This document shows, one piece after another, positions 33,581 to 35,243 of a stretch of 35,243 nt of DNA (the stretch's first letter is position 1; the number at the start of each line of letters is the position of its first letter). The stretch is from [Mycobacterium] manitobense. GTDB lineage: Bacteria; Actinomycetota; Actinomycetes; Mycobacteriales; Mycobacteriaceae. The stretch lies in NCBI RefSeq assembly GCF_025821665.1, contig NZ_JACKSJ010000010.1:1-35243 (forward strand), given 5' to 3'. Both the position numbers and the translations under genes were made by a program. A model generated the notes under the pieces. The model worked only from the letters and a program-made list of their open reading frames with translations. It did no database searches and was not told the origin of the DNA.

Positions 33581-33967
33581 ATGGACGGACACATCTCTAT
33601 CTCGAGCACCATCACAACGCTTCCAGGAATCGAACTCACCGAGGCCCAGCTGGGCTCCGCGATCGTCATCAACGTCGGCGGGTGTGTCGACATGCGCACC
33701 GCCACAGAGCTGACCACCGCCATCGAGATGGCCTGCAGCAAGAAGCCGGCGGGCGGGGTGATCGTCGATCTCACCGGCGTCCGCTTCCTGGCCGCCGCAG
33801 GCATCAACTCGCTGCTGGCCGCCCGCTGGGGCTCCGCCGCCGCCGCGTTCGGAGTGGTCGCCGCCGGACCGGTCACCAGCCGGCCCATCACGGTGCTCGG
33901 CCTCAACGACGACCTGGCGCTCTTCTCCACCGTCGACGACGCGCTGATGGGCCTCACCGCCGCCTGA
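33581..33967 (+). CDS. STAS-domain protein (anti-sigma factor antagonist-like) without phospho-serine
   Basis: The product has 128 residues, a single STAS domain. ATG 33581 follows GAGGAA (33569-33574). The core strand and helix AIVINVGGCVDMRTATELTT and GGVIVDLTGVRFLAAAGINS are typical. In SpoIIAA-like antagonists the segment reads FxDSSG and its first Ser is phosphorylated by the anti-sigma kinase. Here it is FLAAAG (69-74), with Ala72 at the phospho-site, so switching by phosphorylation at that site is impossible. It could be permanently active, bind its partner differently, or be a decoy. Mycobacteria use such proteins around SigF. It stops 10 bases from the convergent upp stop. Confidence 0.88.
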   Translation: MDGHISISSTITTLPGIELTEAQLGSAIVINVGGCVDMRTATELTTAIEMACSKKPAGGVIVDLTGVRFLAAAGINSLLAARWGSAAAAFGVVAAGPVTSRPITVLGLNDDLALFSTVDDALMGLTAA

Positions 33968-33977
33968 GTTCCGCGCG

Positions 33978-34607
33978 CTACTTGGTGCCGAACATGCGAT
34001 CGCCGGCGTCGCCGAGACCGGGAACGATGTACCCGTGCTCGTCGAGCCGGCGATCGATCGCTGCCGTGTAGATCGGCACATCGGGGTGGGCGTCCTGCAG
34101 CGCCTCGATCCCCTCGGGGCAGGTGAGCAGGCAGACGAACTTGATCGAGCGCGGCGAGCACTCCTTGAGCCGCTCCACCGCGGCCACCGCCGAGTGTCCG
34201 GTGGCCAGCATCGGATCGACCACCACCACGTCGCGCTCGTCGAGGTCGCCCGGCATCTTGAAGTAATACTCGATGGCGACAAGCGTTTTCGGATCCCGGT
34301 ACAGGCCGATGTGGCCGACCCGCGCCGCAGGCACGACGGTCAGCATGCCGTCCAGGATGCCGGTGCCCGCACGCAGGATCGACACGAAGACGAGCTTCTT
34401 CCCGTCGATCACCCGGCTGGTCATCGTCTCCAGCGGCGTCTCGATCTCGATGTCGTGCATCGGCATGTCCCGGAGCACCTCATAGGCCATCAGCGCCGAG
34501 ATCTCCTGCAGCAGACGGCGGAAGCTGTTCGTGGACGCCTCCTTCCGGCGCATCAGTGTGAGCTTGTGCTGCACCAGCGGGTGCTCGACGAGATGGACCC
34601 CGGCCAT
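33978..34607 (-). CDS. upp: Uracil phosphoribosyltransferase
   Basis: The product has 209 residues, the family's usual size. It converts uracil and PRPP to UMP. Motifs are [13 protein letters not shown] at the N-terminus, [14 protein letters not shown], the PRPP loop [14 protein letters not shown] (127-140) and the uracil-binding C-terminus [17 protein letters not shown]. The sequence (for example [20 protein letters not shown]) reads, from memory, more like the proteobacterial and Bacillus forms than the divergent M. tuberculosis Upp. ATG 34607 is one base after the stop of the DUF1688 gene, so they are translationally coupled. With that partner, its role is probably URC6 of the uracil catabolic pathway, in which uracil must first be ribosylated, rather than simple salvage. 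Confidence 0.95.
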   Translation of the reverse strand: MAGVHLVEHPLVQHKLTLMRRKEASTNSFRRLLQEISALMAYEVLRDMPMHDIEIETPLETMTSRVIDGKKLVFVSILRAGTGILDGMLTVVPAARVGHIGLYRDPKTLVAIEYYFKMPGDLDERDVVVVDPMLATGHSAVAAVERLKECSPRSIKFVCLLTCPEGIEALQDAHPDVPIYTAAIDRRLDEHGYIVPGLGDAGDRMFGTK

Positions 34608-34608
34608 G

Positions 34609-35243
34609 TCAGAACACCGTCCCGTCGCTGCTGACCGTCAATGGTGGCAGCCCCCCGCGCAGCCGGCCCGCGAGCGCCCTGCCGGTCGCCCAGGTGCCGC
34701 CCTCGAGGATGCACGCCAGCGGCAGATCCTGCGCGCCCACGCCGAGTTCCGAGCGCACCAGCGGCGCCAGGTCGTCGAGCAGTGCCACGGTCAGCGCACG
34801 CCATTCGACGACCAGTTCGTCGCCGGGCCGCCACGTCTGCGTGGTCCACGCCGCGTCGCGCAGATGCAGGACGCCGGTGTCGAGCAGCAGGCCGCCGTTG
34901 CGGTACTCGGGCAGCCCGGTCAGCGCGCCGACGTCGTCGGCCCGCACCCCTGCCCACTCGAACGGCTCGAGCAGCGAATAGGTCAGCCACTGTGACAGCT
35001 TGTGGAACGGCACCCAACCCGCGGTCAGGCCCGGCCCGGGGACCGCGTCGTGGCGCCAGCAGTCGCCGAGCCGCTCGGCTCCGATCACGTTGTCCGCGGG
35101 CCAGATCGGCGCCATGGTGGTCAACAGTTGCGCCAGCAGCGCCGGGGCCGAGAGCCGTCCGTCGGCCGCGGCCAGCGCGTCGAAGAGCCCGCCGGGGCGG
35201 CCCTGCGGACCGAACACGTCCGGCCGGGCCGCCAGCGCAGCAC
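34609..35243 (-). CDS. DUF1688 / URC4-like uracil catabolism protein, 5' truncated by window edge
   Basis: The C-terminal 210 or so residues are visible; the frame stays open past the right edge, so the GTG at 35217 is not necessarily the start. Recognisable stretches are [59 protein letters not shown] and [19 protein letters not shown], which I associate with the DUF1688 (URC4/urg3) family. That family was defined genetically in yeast as part of the URC route of uracil degradation, together with a uracil phosphoribosyltransferase and a GTP cyclohydrolase II-like protein. The coupled upp gene downstream supports the assignment. A URC1-like gene would be expected beyond the right edge. Confidence 0.85.
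   Translation of the reverse strand, partial: AALAARPDVFGPQGRPGGLFDALAAADGRLSAPALLAQLLTTMAPIWPADNVIGAERLGDCWRHDAVPGPGLTAGWVPFHKLSQWLTYSLLEPFEWAGVRADDVGALTGLPEYRNGGLLLDTGVLHLRDAAWTTQTWRPGDELVVEWRALTVALLDDLAPLVRSELGVGAQDLPLACILEGGTWATGRALAGRLRGGLPPLTVSSDGTVF

Noticed and set aside
1..35243. CRISPR arrays, tRNA genes, insertion sequences, attachment sites
   Set aside because: No regularly spaced repeats, cloverleaf sequences, transposase genes or terminal inverted repeats were seen by eye.

Overview
This is a high-GC actinobacterial chromosome segment, most likely from a fast-growing, environmental member of the Mycobacteriaceae (Mycolicibacterium or close kin). The signs are a furA-katG operon with an apparently leaderless furA, a mycobacterial-type methylenetetrahydrofolate reductase, a 13E12/DUF222-type HNH gene, a double-domain FadE-like acyl-CoA dehydrogenase, a MenJ-like reductase and frequent GTG starts. 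The assignment rests on gene content, not on a search. No tRNA, rRNA, CRISPR array, insertion sequence or prophage is visible.

Layout. 1-3628 (+): the end of a lipid or steroid-type beta-oxidation operon, with a two-domain acyl-CoA dehydrogenase (cut by the left edge), a thiolase-fold protein without thiolase catalytic residues and a DUF35 protein without zinc-ribbon cysteines. The last two resemble an Ltp2/DUF35 retro-aldolase pair. 3711-4944 (+): a CsbD-like protein and a second Ala/Lys/Glu-rich coiled-coil protein. 4999-9656: SelO (-), an unknown protein (+), an orphan acyl-CoA carboxyltransferase (-) and MTHFR (+). 9899-11136 (+): two overlapping genes that share a duplicated C-terminal domain, one membrane-anchored and one with a Pro-Gln repeat tail, behind a SigF-like promoter and closed by a strong terminator. 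11239-18366 (+): one giant gene of about 2375 codons. It fuses a BTAD regulator, a class III nucleotide cyclase, an AAA-type ATPase, a helical repeat region and eight tandem SnoaL/NTF2-like units. This is the most unusual object in the window.

18393-19741 (-): an HNH endonuclease gene broken by a perfect 77-bp tandem duplication. 19932-20588 (+): an SDR-fold protein without the catalytic tyrosine. 20613-24151 (-): furA, katG and a class I glutamine amidotransferase. 24325-25503 (+): a geranylgeranyl-reductase-family flavoprotein. 25507-27136 (-): an XRE/MmyB-like regulator and its SDR partner. 27191-31153 (+): HrpA helicase. 31161-33323 (-): a LysR regulator upstream of an MFS exporter. 33581-33967 (+): a STAS protein without the phospho-serine. 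33978-35243 (-): uracil phosphoribosyltransferase directly downstream of a DUF1688/URC4 gene (cut by the right edge), which suggests the URC route of uracil catabolism.

Several units fit stress physiology: furA-katG, CsbD, the SigF-like promoter, the STAS protein and SelO. The giant regulator is flanked by a terminator upstream and a convergent pseudogene downstream, so it appears to be a single-gene unit. No stretch longer than about 260 bases lacks a gene.
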